Shown piece after piece: positions 15,221 to 24,900 of a stretch of DNA of 33,403 bases. Every line of letters begins with the position of its first letter. Within the stretch, counting starts at the first letter, position 1. The DNA is taken from the NCBI GenBank assembly GCA_945875545.1, contig CAMCKZ010000031.1, positions 1-33,403 on the forward strand, read 5' to 3'. The notes beneath the pieces were generated by a model that ran no database searches, had not been told where the DNA came from, and saw nothing but the letters and a program-made list of their open reading frames with translations. The position numbers and the translations under genes were made by a program. This stretch comes from Polyangium aurulentum. Lineage in GTDB: Bacteria; Myxococcota_A; Polyangia; Polyangiales; Polyangiaceae.

Positions 15221-16933
15221 TTGAACCGGCAGGGCTATCCCAGCGGGTCGGCGTCTAGCATTTTGGCGAAGGCCCTTCGTCGCGCATTGGCGGTTGCCGA
15301 AGGAGACGTCGCGGCGGATCAATTTCTGCGCGAGTCGGGCGTTGAACCCGGCGAGGTCGAAGACGAAACCCTTGCGATTCCGCTGGCGAATCTCGAAAAA
15401 CTGTTGGCCCGATTTGCGGGTCGCCTGGGCCCCAATGCCCTTGGCCAACTCGGGCCGATGCTCGTCGAACCGGAGCAACTTGCCGCATGGGTTCCGGTCC
15501 TTCGCGGCATCGACCGCCCGGCCGACGCCATGGCCCGCGTGGGCAGCGCCGAGAGCGATCAAAAGCGAACCCAACGATGGGAAACCGTGGAAAAAAGCGA
15601 TCACCATTGGGTGGGCCGCCTCGTCATTCAGCACGATCCGGAGCTTGAGTCGTCGGCACACTTGGCCCATGGGCGCCTCGCGATGTTGCGCGTCGTTCCG
15701 TGCTTTTTCGGCCTTCCCATGGCCCACAAACTTGAGGTGGAACCGCTTGAAAAGGGTGAGCTCTGCACGCAGTTGTACCGCGTCGAGTGGTGCCCGCGGC
15801 CGAACGCCGGGAGGTTTTCGTCGGGCGTTGGCGCGGCGCTCGGGCTCGCGCTGGGTGCCGCCGCACCGCTAACCCTCGGGCGCACACCGTTGGCCTTCGC
15901 GCTCACGTTTCTCATCGGTGCCATGGGCTGCGGAGCCGGCATGTTCATGTCGCGAGAGGCCGCGGTGCGGCAAGTCGGCGCTGGCGAACAACTGCGAAGA
16001 CGTGCGCTCGAGCGCAAAATTGCTCTCGAAGAGGAGCGAGCGCGTCACGGGGCACGGGGGCTCGAGGGGCAGCTGCTCGCTGGCACATACCGTATACGTA
16101 AGCGAATGGGTTCTGGTGCGAGCGGCGTAGTGTATGAGGCTGTGAGAACCACCGACGGCCGCCGGGTCGCCATGAAACTTCTTTTGGCTTCTTCGGCCCA
16201 CGACACCGTGGCCTCCGATCGCCTTCGTCGCGAGGCGGAGGCGCTTGGTTTGGCGTGGCATCCGAATGTCGTTGAGGTGCTCGATCAGGGGCAATTGCCT
16301 GATGGAACGATTTACCTCGTGATGGAACTCCTTGAGGGTGACTCCCTCGCGCATCGTCTGCGCACCGGCGGCGCGTTTCTTCCGGGCGAGCTTTTGCCCA
16401 TCGCGATCGAGCTCGCGGGTGCCCTCGAGGCCATGCATGCCGCGGGCGTCATTCACCGCGATATCAAGCCCGACAACATCTTCCTCGTGGCGGCCGAAAA
16501 CGGCGAATGGCGACCAAAAGTGCTCGACTTCGGCATCGCTCGGGTCGAGTGGGCCGAGACGCGAATCACCGTGAACGGCGTGCCCATGGGCACCCCCGGT
16601 TACATGGCGCCGGAGCAAGAACGCGGCGACGACGTCGATGCCCGCGCCGATATTTTTGCGTTCGGATCCATGATGTTTGAGTGCCTCACAGGCGACGCCG
16701 CAGCCCCGCTCACCGCGAGTGGCGTGGCGCGCACGGGCCCCACCGGGGGCATCATTTGGGACACCTTGCGGTGGCCGCGCGATATCCACGTTCCCGACGA
16801 ATGGCGAACCCTCGTCGAACGTGCGATGGCCGCGGAGCCCGGCGATCGCTTCCAAGGCGCGCGCGAAATACTCGACAATTTGCGCGCATTGGGCGGCGTC
16901 CCTGCGGCTGGCGTGGCCGATTCAGCGGGCTGA
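15221..16933 (+). CDS. membrane-associated Ser/Thr protein kinase with N-terminal sensor-like region
   Basis: About 570 residues. The likely start is TTG at 15221, with AGGG at 15211-15214 as ribosome-binding site; no in-frame ATG is present upstream. Residues 1-190 form a soluble domain resembling the sensor-type (Arabinose_bd/heme-NO-like) domains found in myxobacterial regulators, not firmly assigned. Residues about 199-243 contain two adjacent hydrophobic segments, predicted as a membrane hairpin. The kinase domain starts near 289: GSGASGVVYEA, the Lys of VAMKLL, HRDIKPDN, DFGIAR, GTPGYMAPEQ, DIFAFGSMMFECLTG. All catalytic residues (Lys, Asp of HRD, Asp of DFG) are present, so it should be active. 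The kinase domain is C-terminal, the reverse of the common bacterial order. The signal sensed and the targets are unknown. Confidence 0.9.
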   Translation: MNRQGYPSGSASSILAKALRRALAVAEGDVAADQFLRESGVEPGEVEDETLAIPLANLEKLLARFAGRLGPNALGQLGPMLVEPEQLAAWVPVLRGIDRPADAMARVGSAESDQKRTQRWETVEKSDHHWVGRLVIQHDPELESSAHLAHGRLAMLRVVPCFFGLPMAHKLEVEPLEKGELCTQLYRVEWCPRPNAGRFSSGVGAALGLALGAAAPLTLGRTPLAFALTFLIGAMGCGAGMFMSREAAVRQVGAGEQLRRRALERKIALEEERARHGARGLEGQLLAGTYRIRKRMGSGASGVVYEAVRTTDGRRVAMKLLLASSAHDTVASDRLRREAEALGLAWHPNVVEVLDQGQLPDGTIYLVMELLEGDSLAHRLRTGGAFLPGELLPIAIELAGALEAMHAAGVIHRDIKPDNIFLVAAENGEWRPKVLDFGIARVEWAETRITVNGVPMGTPGYMAPEQERGDDVDARADIFAFGSMMFECLTGDAAAPLTASGVARTGPTGGIIWDTLRWPRDIHVPDEWRTLVERAMAAEPGDRFQGAREILDNLRALGGVPAAGVADSAG

Positions 16934-16963
16934 CACGCGCGATTCAACGGGGGGCTGACACGC
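16927..16963. repeat. 12-base direct repeat just after the kinase gene
   Basis: GGGCTGACACGC occurs at 16927-16938, over the stop codon of the kinase gene, and again at 16952-16963. This suggests a small duplication of the gene's end. No function is assigned. Confidence 0.7.
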
Positions 16964-17015
16964 TGGCATTTCGCTGGTATTACAAAGAGCAGCCGTCGTG
17001 TGTGGCGCGTATGCC

Positions 17016-17780
17016 TTAGGCGGGCCAGCGCGGCGGTCGGCGTTCAAAGAATGCGTCGAGAGCCTCGCGGTGTTCCGGCGCGGCCCACAGTTCGAGAAAG
17101 CGTTTTCGCTCCTCGGCGTTGGCCTGTTCGAACGGGCTAAAACCGCTGCGCATCGTGGCCTTCATCGCCGCCACCGACGAGCGCGCACCCTGGGTGATGT
17201 CGTAGGCCCACGCAATGGCCGAGGCCACCGACTGCCCATTTGCCACGACATTTTCCACGAGACCGTGAGCGACGGCGTCTGACGCGTTGAGCTCGGCGGC
17301 GGTGAACAAAAGCCTCGACGCGAGCCCACTTCCGCAGAGGGCCGCGAGGCGGGCCGACACGCCCCAAGCCGGGCTGAGTCCCATGCGCGCGTGCTTAAAG
17401 CAGAACCGCGCACGCAGTTCGGCGACGCGCAAATCGCACGCGAAGGCCAGCTCGGCGCCGCCCCCGATTGCGGGCCCATTGACCGCGGCGATCACGGGAA
17501 CATCCAAGAAAGCCAGGCCAAAGGTGACCGATCGACCGAGTTCGAGAAAGCGCACGGCCTCGTCTTCTGAACGGATCGCGCGAAGTTCGCCGAGGTCAGC
17601 CCCCGCCGCGAAGACGTCGTCGGTGCCCGTAATGACCACCGCGCGCAACGACTTGTCTCCCGCCGCCGACTGCACACACTCGCGCATTTGTTCGAGCATC
17701 GCCATGGTCAGCGCGTTGCGGCGCTCGGGACGATGAATGCGCAATACAAGGAACTGGCCGTCGCGCTCTCGAACAATCAT
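17016..17780 (-). CDS. enoyl-CoA hydratase/isomerase (crotonase) family protein lacking both catalytic Glu
   Basis: A 254-residue crotonase-fold protein. The CoA and oxyanion-hole elements are normal: RPERRNALTMAML near the N terminus, AAGADLGEL, and GPAIGGGAELAFACDLR. In true enoyl-CoA hydratases one Glu lies in the PExxLG motif and another about 20 residues later. The matching stretches here read FKHARMGL and LASRLLFT, placing His and Arg at the two sites. It therefore probably does not hydrate enoyl-CoA; the fold also supports isomerases, decarboxylases, thioesterases and ring-forming enzymes. The gene follows glucokinase on the same strand after 72 bases. Family sure, reaction unknown. 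Confidence 0.88.
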   Translation of the reverse strand: MIVRERDGQFLVLRIHRPERRNALTMAMLEQMRECVQSAAGDKSLRAVVITGTDDVFAAGADLGELRAIRSEDEAVRFLELGRSVTFGLAFLDVPVIAAVNGPAIGGGAELAFACDLRVAELRARFCFKHARMGLSPAWGVSARLAALCGSGLASRLLFTAAELNASDAVAHGLVENVVANGQSVASAIAWAYDITQGARSSVAAMKATMRSGFSPFEQANAEERKRFLELWAAPEHREALDAFFERRPPRWPA

Positions 17781-17830
17781 TGGGTCTTTTCTAAGGTATT
17801 TGCAGGCATTGGCGAACGTCTTAATGTGTG

Positions 17831-17845
17831 TGCATACACAGTATA
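17831..17845 (-). repeat. iterated palindrome, three half-sites (site H, degenerate)
   Basis: On the minus strand TATA-CTG-TGTA-TGCA, in the 72-base gap between glk and the crotonase-fold gene. Confidence 0.55.
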
Positions 17846-17852
17846 CCGCGAA

Positions 17853-18815
17853 CTATACTAGCGCAAGACGGGCACTTCCGTCGAGGCCCACGTCGGTTCG
17901 CGCCACGAGGGTGAGCGACACCGACGCGAGAAATTCTTGAAACCGGCCCTTGGCGAAATAGGCCGAAAGCACAGCCTCGCGCTCCAGGCCGACGACCGCG
18001 GCACCGAGGCTGCCGCTGAGGAAAACTCCGCCCCGGGTGAGGCCACGCAGGGCCACATTGCCGAGTTCGGCACCGAGCATCGAGGCAAACATTTGCACTG
18101 CTTTGCGCGCCGCTGGGGCGCCGGTTTGAGCCAGCGCCACGACCCGCTTGTTCGGGTCTGCGTGCGTCGCCTGAGATGCCTCGCCGTCGACGAGGCCCAA
18201 GTGCGACTGCACAAATCGGTGGACGAGACCAAGGCCGTCGCCGCAGAGAATTCGTTCCGTCGACACGCGGCCAAACTGGCTTTGCGCGTAGGCCAAAAGT
18301 GCCGATTCTTCTTCATTTCTAGGGGCAAAATCCGCGTGGCCGCCCTCCGTTGGCATGCCCACCGTATGGCCCGAAGTAGGCACCAAATAGCACTCACCAA
18401 GGCCCGTGCCCGGTGCCACCACGCCCACAACTCCGCTCTTGATGCTCGGTGTTTTGGAACCATGCAGTATGCATGCATCGCTTGGCGCACTTACGGCGCA
18501 TCCCCAGGCGAGGGCAATCATGTCGTTGTGGAGTGCAACCTTTTCCCACGAAAAAGCGCGCGCAAGTTTTCGCGCATCGACGACCCACGGCAAGTTCGTG
18601 GCCACGCAGACACCCGCATGCACGGGCCCGGCGATGCCAAGACTCGCGCGAAGGGGCTTTGCGCCCGGGTGGTCGTCGAGGAACGTGCGAATCACCTGGG
18701 CGGCGGAGCGAAAATGCCGCGCGGCGTAGGTTTTTTCAACGATGCGCCGTTTTCCCCGCCCGTCGTAGAGGGCCAACCGCGCGTTGGTGCCACCGAGATC
18801 GCCTGCAAGAATCAC
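17853..18815 (-). CDS. glk: glucokinase
   Basis: The GTG at 18815 gives 320 residues, one fewer than E. coli Glk, beginning VILAGDLGGTNARLALY; a longer frame from 18884 adds a non-conserved stretch and is less likely. Motifs of the E. coli-type ATP-dependent glucokinase: the phosphate-binding GGTNARL, SLGIAGPV, TNLPWVVD, catalytic Asp in LHNDMIALAWG, APGTGLGECYL, EGGHADFAPR and GGVFLSGSLG. It makes glucose 6-phosphate from glucose and ATP in the cytoplasm. It is divergent from the RimK gene (103 bases between starts) and followed by the crotonase-fold gene. Confidence 0.92.
   Translation of the reverse strand: MILAGDLGGTNARLALYDGRGKRRIVEKTYAARHFRSAAQVIRTFLDDHPGAKPLRASLGIAGPVHAGVCVATNLPWVVDARKLARAFSWEKVALHNDMIALAWGCAVSAPSDACILHGSKTPSIKSGVVGVVAPGTGLGECYLVPTSGHTVGMPTEGGHADFAPRNEEESALLAYAQSQFGRVSTERILCGDGLGLVHRFVQSHLGLVDGEASQATHADPNKRVVALAQTGAPAARKAVQMFASMLGAELGNVALRGLTRGGVFLSGSLGAAVVGLEREAVLSAYFAKGRFQEFLASVSLTLVARTDVGLDGSARLALV
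18463..18477 (+). repeat. iterated palindrome, three half-sites (site E)
   Basis: TGCA-GTA-TGCA-TGCA, inside glk. Confidence 0.7.
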
Positions 18816-18918
18816 CCGTCTTTTGTACGGGAAGATGGGCCAAATGGCCAGGTGCGCTTTTCTGCGCCAAGAGCGCGCTTGCACCGTGGGCGTTCAGCGC
18901 GTACGCCGCGATCGGCCC

Positions 18919-19923
18919 ATGCACCTGCTTGTTCTCTCCCGCAATCCGCAGCTCTATTCGACGAGCCGTCTCGTGCTTGCGGCGCGTTCACGCGGGCACA
19001 TTGTCACGGTCGCCGATCCCCTCCGGTTTCGCATCGTGATCGCGAAAGGCCTCCCGGCACTGTTCTACAACGACCTGCCCATAGGCCGCACAGATATGGT
19101 CATACCGCGTATTGGTGCATCGATCACGAACTACGGTCTCGCGGTGGTGCGCCAGTTCGACATGATGGGCGTGCCGATGCTCAACAACGCGGTGGCGATT
19201 GCCCGATCCCGAGACAAATTGCGGGCGATGCAGCTGCTTACGAAGAAGAAAATAGACGTGCCCATTACGGTGTGTGCGCGCACGCCCGAGTCGGTGGAAT
19301 TGTCGCTCAAGTTCGTGGGCGGAACCCCGGCCATCGTCAAGCTTCAGCAGGGAACGCAGGGCATCGGCACGATGATCGCTGAGACGCCGCAAGCGGTCAC
19401 GTCTCTCCTCGAGGCGCTTTGGGCCATGGGCCAAGACATCGTTTTGCAGGAGTACATTTCCGAGGCGCGCGGTGCCGACGTGCGGGCGTTCGTGGTCGGT
19501 GGCCGCGTGGTGGCGGCGATGCGGCGTCAGGCGAAAGCGGGAGAATTTCGCTCGAACCTCCATCGCGGCGGCACGAGTGTGAAGATCGACCTCGACAAGG
19601 CTTACATTCAAGCCGCTGTGGCCGCAGCGAAGGTCATGGGCCTCGAGGTGGCGGGCGTCGATATGCTCGAGAGCAAAACGGGGCCGAAAATCCTGGAAAT
19701 CAACAGCTCGCCGGGCCTCGAGGGCATTGAGCGCGCGACCAACGTCGATGTCGCGGGGGCCATCATCGCCCACGCGGAAAAAATGCTCGTGCGCCGCGCC
19801 ACCCGCAAACAACGCCGCGACGACGTGGTCGAGGGCGAGCGACGCAGCACGCGCATGCGCGACTCCCTCGTGCCCGTGCCGAGCGCCGGCGGCAAGCGTG
19901 TTCGCCTCGTGCGCGGCGCCTAA
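18919..19923 (+). CDS. rimK: RimK-type ATP-grasp ligase (S6 glutamate ligase-like)
   Basis: A 334-residue protein whose first 290 residues closely follow E. coli RimK: LLVLSRNPQLYS, DMVIPRIGASITNYG, NNAVAIARSRDKLRAMQLL, VKLQQGTQGIG, LQEYISEARGADVRAFVVG, AGEFRSNLHRGG, and KILEINSSPGLEGIE with metal-binding Glu and Asn. ATP-grasp enzymes of this type form amide bonds; RimK adds glutamate to the C terminus of ribosomal protein S6. A 40-residue basic tail (RRATRKQRRDDVV, ending KRVRLVRGA) is extra compared with E. coli. The ATG at 18919 is chosen because conservation begins there; the frame upstream to 18784 overlaps glk. The substrate here could be S6 or another protein or peptide. Confidence 0.92.
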   Translation: MHLLVLSRNPQLYSTSRLVLAARSRGHIVTVADPLRFRIVIAKGLPALFYNDLPIGRTDMVIPRIGASITNYGLAVVRQFDMMGVPMLNNAVAIARSRDKLRAMQLLTKKKIDVPITVCARTPESVELSLKFVGGTPAIVKLQQGTQGIGTMIAETPQAVTSLLEALWAMGQDIVLQEYISEARGADVRAFVVGGRVVAAMRRQAKAGEFRSNLHRGGTSVKIDLDKAYIQAAVAAAKVMGLEVAGVDMLESKTGPKILEINSSPGLEGIERATNVDVAGAIIAHAEKMLVRRATRKQRRDDVVEGERRSTRMRDSLVPVPSAGGKRVRLVRGA

Positions 19924-19987
19924 TCGGGCGACGGCCACCCGACGGCCGAGCGAAACCGCGATGCCTGCATCTGCTTGAAATTATTGC

Positions 19988-21922
19988 CTATTCAAGGCGA
20001 TGGGCCAGCCCGCTAAAGCGCTCGGTGCGCGTGAGAAGCGCGTCGCTCATTTGGGCCTCGCTGCCCACCCACACGACCGATTCGCGCGCGCGGGTAAGTG
20101 CAGTATACACGAGTTCCCGCGTTTGAATGGGCGACGGACCGTGCGGCATGACGAGGGCCACGCGGCGAAATTGACTCCCCTGCGCCTTGTGCACGGTCAT
20201 CGCGAGAGCCGACTCAAAGGTCGTCAATCGTGCGGGGGCCACATGCCTCACGGTCGTCTTCGTAAGACCTGGAAAAATGCAGGTCAATTCGTTGCCGAGG
20301 GCGACAGCCAAACCCACTTCGCCGTTGACGAGGCCCGCGGCTTTGTCGCTCGCGGTGACCAAAACGGGAAGCCCGTGGCGCAATCGCGGGTGATGGTCGG
20401 CGGGTGCCCGTGGGAAAATCGGCCCGAGCAGCTCGCGTTCGAGGGCCTCGGCGATGGTTTCGACGCTCAAGGTGCCGCGCCGGTGCACCGCCAAAACGCG
20501 GTAGTCGTCGAGGGTGCCGAGCAGTTCCGCAAGTTCGCTTTCCCCAGACGATTCGCTGATCGCGCGAAGTTTGGGGAGAAACGACGCGCGGTACGGCGCG
20601 GCGAGGGCGTCGAGCTGTTCGCGGCTGACAAATCCGCCCGGGCCCCGGCCCGGCCCGAGCCATGCGATGCGTTGCGGAAGCGGATCGGCGGGAACGAAAC
20701 ACCGGCCCAGCAAGTAGCCCATAGCGTCCCGATGGCGCGCGTCCGCCGCCGCCGCCGACACCAACAAGCCGGGGCTGGCCAAAGCCCCGCCAAGAGGCGA
20801 TTGGAGGGCACCAGCGCAGGCTGCGAGGGTGGGTGCCGACTCAAAGCGCCGCGAACGGGTGAAATGGACCCGGCAGTGGCCGAGGACCGAACTGCGGACG
20901 AGGTCGCCGAGCACCGCGCCGGCCTCCACACTGGCCAGTTGATCCGGATCGCCGAGGAGCACGAGCCGCGCGCTCGCGGGCACGGCGGCGAAGAGGACCC
21001 GCATCAACGCGACGTCCACCATGGACGCTTCATCGACGACCACGAGGGAGGCGCGTATGGGATTTGCCGCGTTAAAACGGGTTGTGCCGTCGGGCGTCGC
21101 GCCCAAAAGCGCGTGCACCGTTTCGGCTTTTAGCGAGGCAAGGCGGTCCAAAAGAGCCGCCGGAATCGCCGCGCATTTCAGTGCCTCGATCCCCTCCAAA
21201 ATGGCCTCGCCCATGCGAGCGGCGGCCTTTCCCGTGGGTGCCGCGAGACGCACCACCAGAGGCTCTTCTCGGGTCTCCGACAGCGCCAAGGTCGCGAGCA
21301 AGCGGGTGATCGAATACGTCTTGCCGGTTCCGGGCCCTCCCGTGATGATTGCCAGGGAATTGACCATCGAAACGCGCACCGCCGTGGCCGCATCACCGGC
21401 GCTGTCGCCGGGAAAAAAAGTCTCCACGAGCGCATCAAGGTGCTCCGGCGGCGGTCTTGTTTGGGCCGCACGCGCCCGCACCATCGACGCCAGCGAGGTC
21501 TCCTGCGCACACCTTCGCTGGGTCGTCAGCATGGGCACGCCGGATGAATGCCCCACGGCCGCAAACGGTTTTCCCTCGCCCACGAGCGGCGAACGGAGCG
21601 TCGCGTGATGCCACGCGAAGGTGTCGCGGGGCCAAGGCAGCGTCTCTGAATCACCGGGAAATTCCAGCTCGCAAGCCATGTCGCCCGTAGGCGCTTGCGG
21701 CAACCATGCGCGCGTGCGCGCGGCCCAAAGGCGAGGGGCATCGACGAGAGAAAGCACCACATGACCAAGGCGGTGGGCAGCCGCCACAAAGGCAAGGCCC
21801 AAGATGTTCTCCGTGTCGGTCTCACCGAACCGGGGTGCGATGCGCGCGAGCGTTTCGGTTTCGGCGTGGGTCAAAGCTCCCGCGTCAACAAAAGGCTTCG
21901 CCCGCGCAAGGAACGATTTCAT
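19988..21922 (-). CDS. recD: exodeoxyribonuclease V alpha subunit RecD
   Basis: A 644-residue superfamily 1B helicase, the fast 5'-3' motor of RecBCD. Motifs are complete: Walker A TGGPGTGKTYS (near 195-205), VRLAAPTGKAAARM (motif Ia), Walker B VVVDEASMVD, LVLLGDPDQLASVEAG (motif III), and near the C terminus ALAMTVHKAQGSQF and ELVYTALTRAR (motifs V-VI). The length is close to E. coli RecD. Its ATG overlaps the recB stop in an ATGA junction, so it is translationally coupled as the last gene of the recCBD unit. It is convergent with rimK across a 64-base gap. Confidence 0.96.
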   Translation of the reverse strand: MKSFLARAKPFVDAGALTHAETETLARIAPRFGETDTENILGLAFVAAAHRLGHVVLSLVDAPRLWAARTRAWLPQAPTGDMACELEFPGDSETLPWPRDTFAWHHATLRSPLVGEGKPFAAVGHSSGVPMLTTQRRCAQETSLASMVRARAAQTRPPPEHLDALVETFFPGDSAGDAATAVRVSMVNSLAIITGGPGTGKTYSITRLLATLALSETREEPLVVRLAAPTGKAAARMGEAILEGIEALKCAAIPAALLDRLASLKAETVHALLGATPDGTTRFNAANPIRASLVVVDEASMVDVALMRVLFAAVPASARLVLLGDPDQLASVEAGAVLGDLVRSSVLGHCRVHFTRSRRFESAPTLAACAGALQSPLGGALASPGLLVSAAAADARHRDAMGYLLGRCFVPADPLPQRIAWLGPGRGPGGFVSREQLDALAAPYRASFLPKLRAISESSGESELAELLGTLDDYRVLAVHRRGTLSVETIAEALERELLGPIFPRAPADHHPRLRHGLPVLVTASDKAAGLVNGEVGLAVALGNELTCIFPGLTKTTVRHVAPARLTTFESALAMTVHKAQGSQFRRVALVMPHGPSPIQTRELVYTALTRARESVVWVGSEAQMSDALLTRTERFSGLAHRLE

Positions 21923-24900
21923 GGGAAACTCCTGGCATAGAGAGCACTGTCGACCGCCTCAATGAGCGCTGCGGGAAAGCGGTCGGCGTAGACCCCGGGG
22001 GCCGCGCCGTGTTCCGCGCCGTTGGGCGCGCCGCTTGGCGCAAAAGGCTGGGCGCTCATTCCGCGCACGAAGAGGTAAAGAAAACCGCCCATGTGACGGT
22101 CGTAGTTGTACCCGGCCAATCGAAGCCCGAGCTCGCGGTGAAGCGCCACGGTGTAAAGGAGCGCCTGCAGGAAATAGTCGCCGGATTCCATGACCGCCCG
22201 CATGGCCTCGCGGGTGTAAGAATCCAGTGTATTACCAGCTATTCTGTTCGTCTTGTAGTCTGCAATAAAGTAGCGGTGCCGGTCTCCGTCGTGCGTGCGA
22301 AAGACGAGATCAATGGCGCCGCGAAGAATGCCCAAAAGGCCATCGGAAAAGCGCCCGCCGCGAAAGCGCGACTCAAGACTTGTCACCCACGACGCGGGCA
22401 AGACGTCGGGAAAACCGCGCAGCGCTTCGAACATGGGGTCGAGGTGCGCCACGTTGTTGTCGCCGCCGCGATCCGCCGACGGAGCGCTTCGGCCGCCCAG
22501 TCGAAGGTCGAAGGCGAGCTCGTCGAGGCGGTGAGTGTCGCTGAGGGATCGCAAGGAAAAACCCAATGGAAGACTCACTTCCTTGGCTTCGATCGAGGCG
22601 TCCAGAATAGCCGCTAGCGCACCCACAAACTCGCCCACTGCCTCGCCGGAAACCGCGGCCAAAGAGGCCTCGCGGTCGGCAAGTTCATCGATGGACCGGC
22701 CGTCGCGAGGCTCACCGGTTTGAAAGTTCAGTTTCTCCAAAACGGAGTGGACGAACGTTCCGTAGGCCGCACTGCCCGGGGCCATCAAACGCACGGCGGG
22801 TGATGCCGCGGCCGCCTCCGGACGACCCGCCCGAGGCCCAGGGTCGCGAGGGTGATGTTTGGGGGCATGTTCGTCCGAAAGGCCCGGAGGCAAGTCTGCG
22901 GAAGTATCTGAAATATCCGGGAAATATGCCGACACCCCCGCGCCCTTCACCAGCGCCGTGAAGCTTGTGGTTCGCCACCGCCCGACGACCTGGGCGCGGT
23001 CTGTCGGCCAGTCGTCGCGGCTCTCCAGGCCCGATGGCTTCCCGCGCGGCACGTAGCGCTCGGACTCACGGTCACGCTCAGTCGCCAACGCGAGGGCCGG
23101 CGACCACGCAATTGTTCCCCCGGAATACGTGCATAGTGCACCGAGTCGATCCGCAACCCGCTCCATGAAATCGCCCGGAGCGGGAGCGTTTTCGCGCCCG
23201 CTGGAGGCGCCTGCGATAAGGCTTTCCGCCTGCAATATTCCTCGTGAACCGGGTTCGCGCAAGGCGAGGCGGCCAATGGCGGTGTGTGCCAGGTCGCGCC
23301 CGTCTTTGCCGATGGGCCCGAGCCACACGATGGTGCGGTGCTTCGCACGGGTCAGGGCGACGTAAAGCTTGCGTTGCGACTCGCCCACGTCATCGGCCCG
23401 CCGCTGCTTCTCGCGATCTGTGCGGCGCAGGCTCCCGGGCCCCTCGAGATTGAGAACCGTTTTGATCGCGCCCTGCACTTTCACGGGCCTCGTACCCGCG
23501 GTGTCTGCGCGTTCTGACCAGGCAAATGGCAGAAGAACAACGGGGTACTCGAGGCCCTTGCTGGCGTGAAGCGTCTCGACCGTGACCGACCGAGCGTCGC
23601 TCTCGAGACGAAGAGCCGACTCCTCCCGATCGTGACCGTCGGCGTCTTCGTCGGCACCTTCCGCGAGCCACTGGGCAAGAGCCCCAGGGCTTGGGCGGTG
23701 GGCGCGATCAAACGCGTGGGCGAGCTCCAGCAAGTGCCGCAAGTCCGTCGCGAGGCGCTCACCGGAAGCCATACTCAGAATGCGCGGGTAGGCCTTGAAT
23801 CTGTGCAAATCCCCGTCAAAAATGCGACCGAAGCCCTCACGAGGCCATGCCCTCGCGGCGCGGCGAAAGTGCAAAAGAAGCCCGAGGTAACCGGTGTCGA
23901 AAGTCGACGCGAAATCGGTCGGTGACGAGCCTTCATTGGGCACGCGCGAGTCCTCGAGGGCGCGCGCGAGCTCGGCGCCCGTCCAGCCAACGATGGGCGT
24001 CGTGACGGCCAAGCGCACGTCCGAGTCGCGACCCTGGCTCTCCACCGCCTCAAGCCAACGGCGCATCCAAATGGCCGCATCGCTAGCAAATACACTGCCT
24101 TTCGACGCCACGACGGCGGGGATGCCCCGCGCAACAAGAGCCCGGTAGGCCGACTGCGACTGGTAGTGCGTGGAGGTCAGAATCGCAAAATCTTGCGGTT
24201 CGAGCCTCGCACGGCCGCCGGAAAGTTCGAGACCCAGTGCAGCATCGGGCCGCATCAGGCGAAAAATCTCGTCGGCCGCAAGGTCCGCCGCGATGGCCTG
24301 GGCCGCGCCCTTGCTTCCAATCGTCGAGCCGTCTTCACGCCCGAGTGTTCGTCCGTCAAGCCAGCGAAATTCCAGGGCACCAGCAACTCCGCGCCGAGCA
24401 TTCGTGGGCGCCGCCCGCACGTCAACGTAGTCGACGCCCTCGGTTCCAAAAGCGTCTGAGTCGCTGCGCCACAGGGCATTCATCGCGCGAACAGCGGCAC
24501 CGTCCGAGCGCCAATTGTCGCCCATCGTGCGGCACTGGGCCGATGGCATGGAGCGGGCCGCCGCGAGGTAGGCACGCACGTTGGCGCCGCGAAAACTGTA
24601 GATGGCCTGTTTGGGATCGCCAATGAGAAATAGGCGGCGCTTTCCTAGAAATGCCGTCGCCAAGACCGACCACTGCGCCGCGTCCGTGTCTTGAAATTCA
24701 TCCACGAGAACGGCCTCAAAACGATCGCGCATGCGCCGGGCGAGCTCGCCATCGACGCCCCCCTTGGCCATGCTGTCGGCGAGGCGCGAGATGAGGGCAT
24801 CGAAGGTAATGGTGTGCCGGCGCTCGAGCACTCCCTGAACGCGGTGCCGCACCACGGAAGCAAAACCGGCATAAGGTTCGACCGACGCGTGAAACGTTTC

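Noticed and set aside
18784-18918. Upstream extension of the RimK-type gene
   Set aside because: It overlaps the glucokinase start and shows no similarity to RimK; conservation begins exactly at the ATG at 18919.
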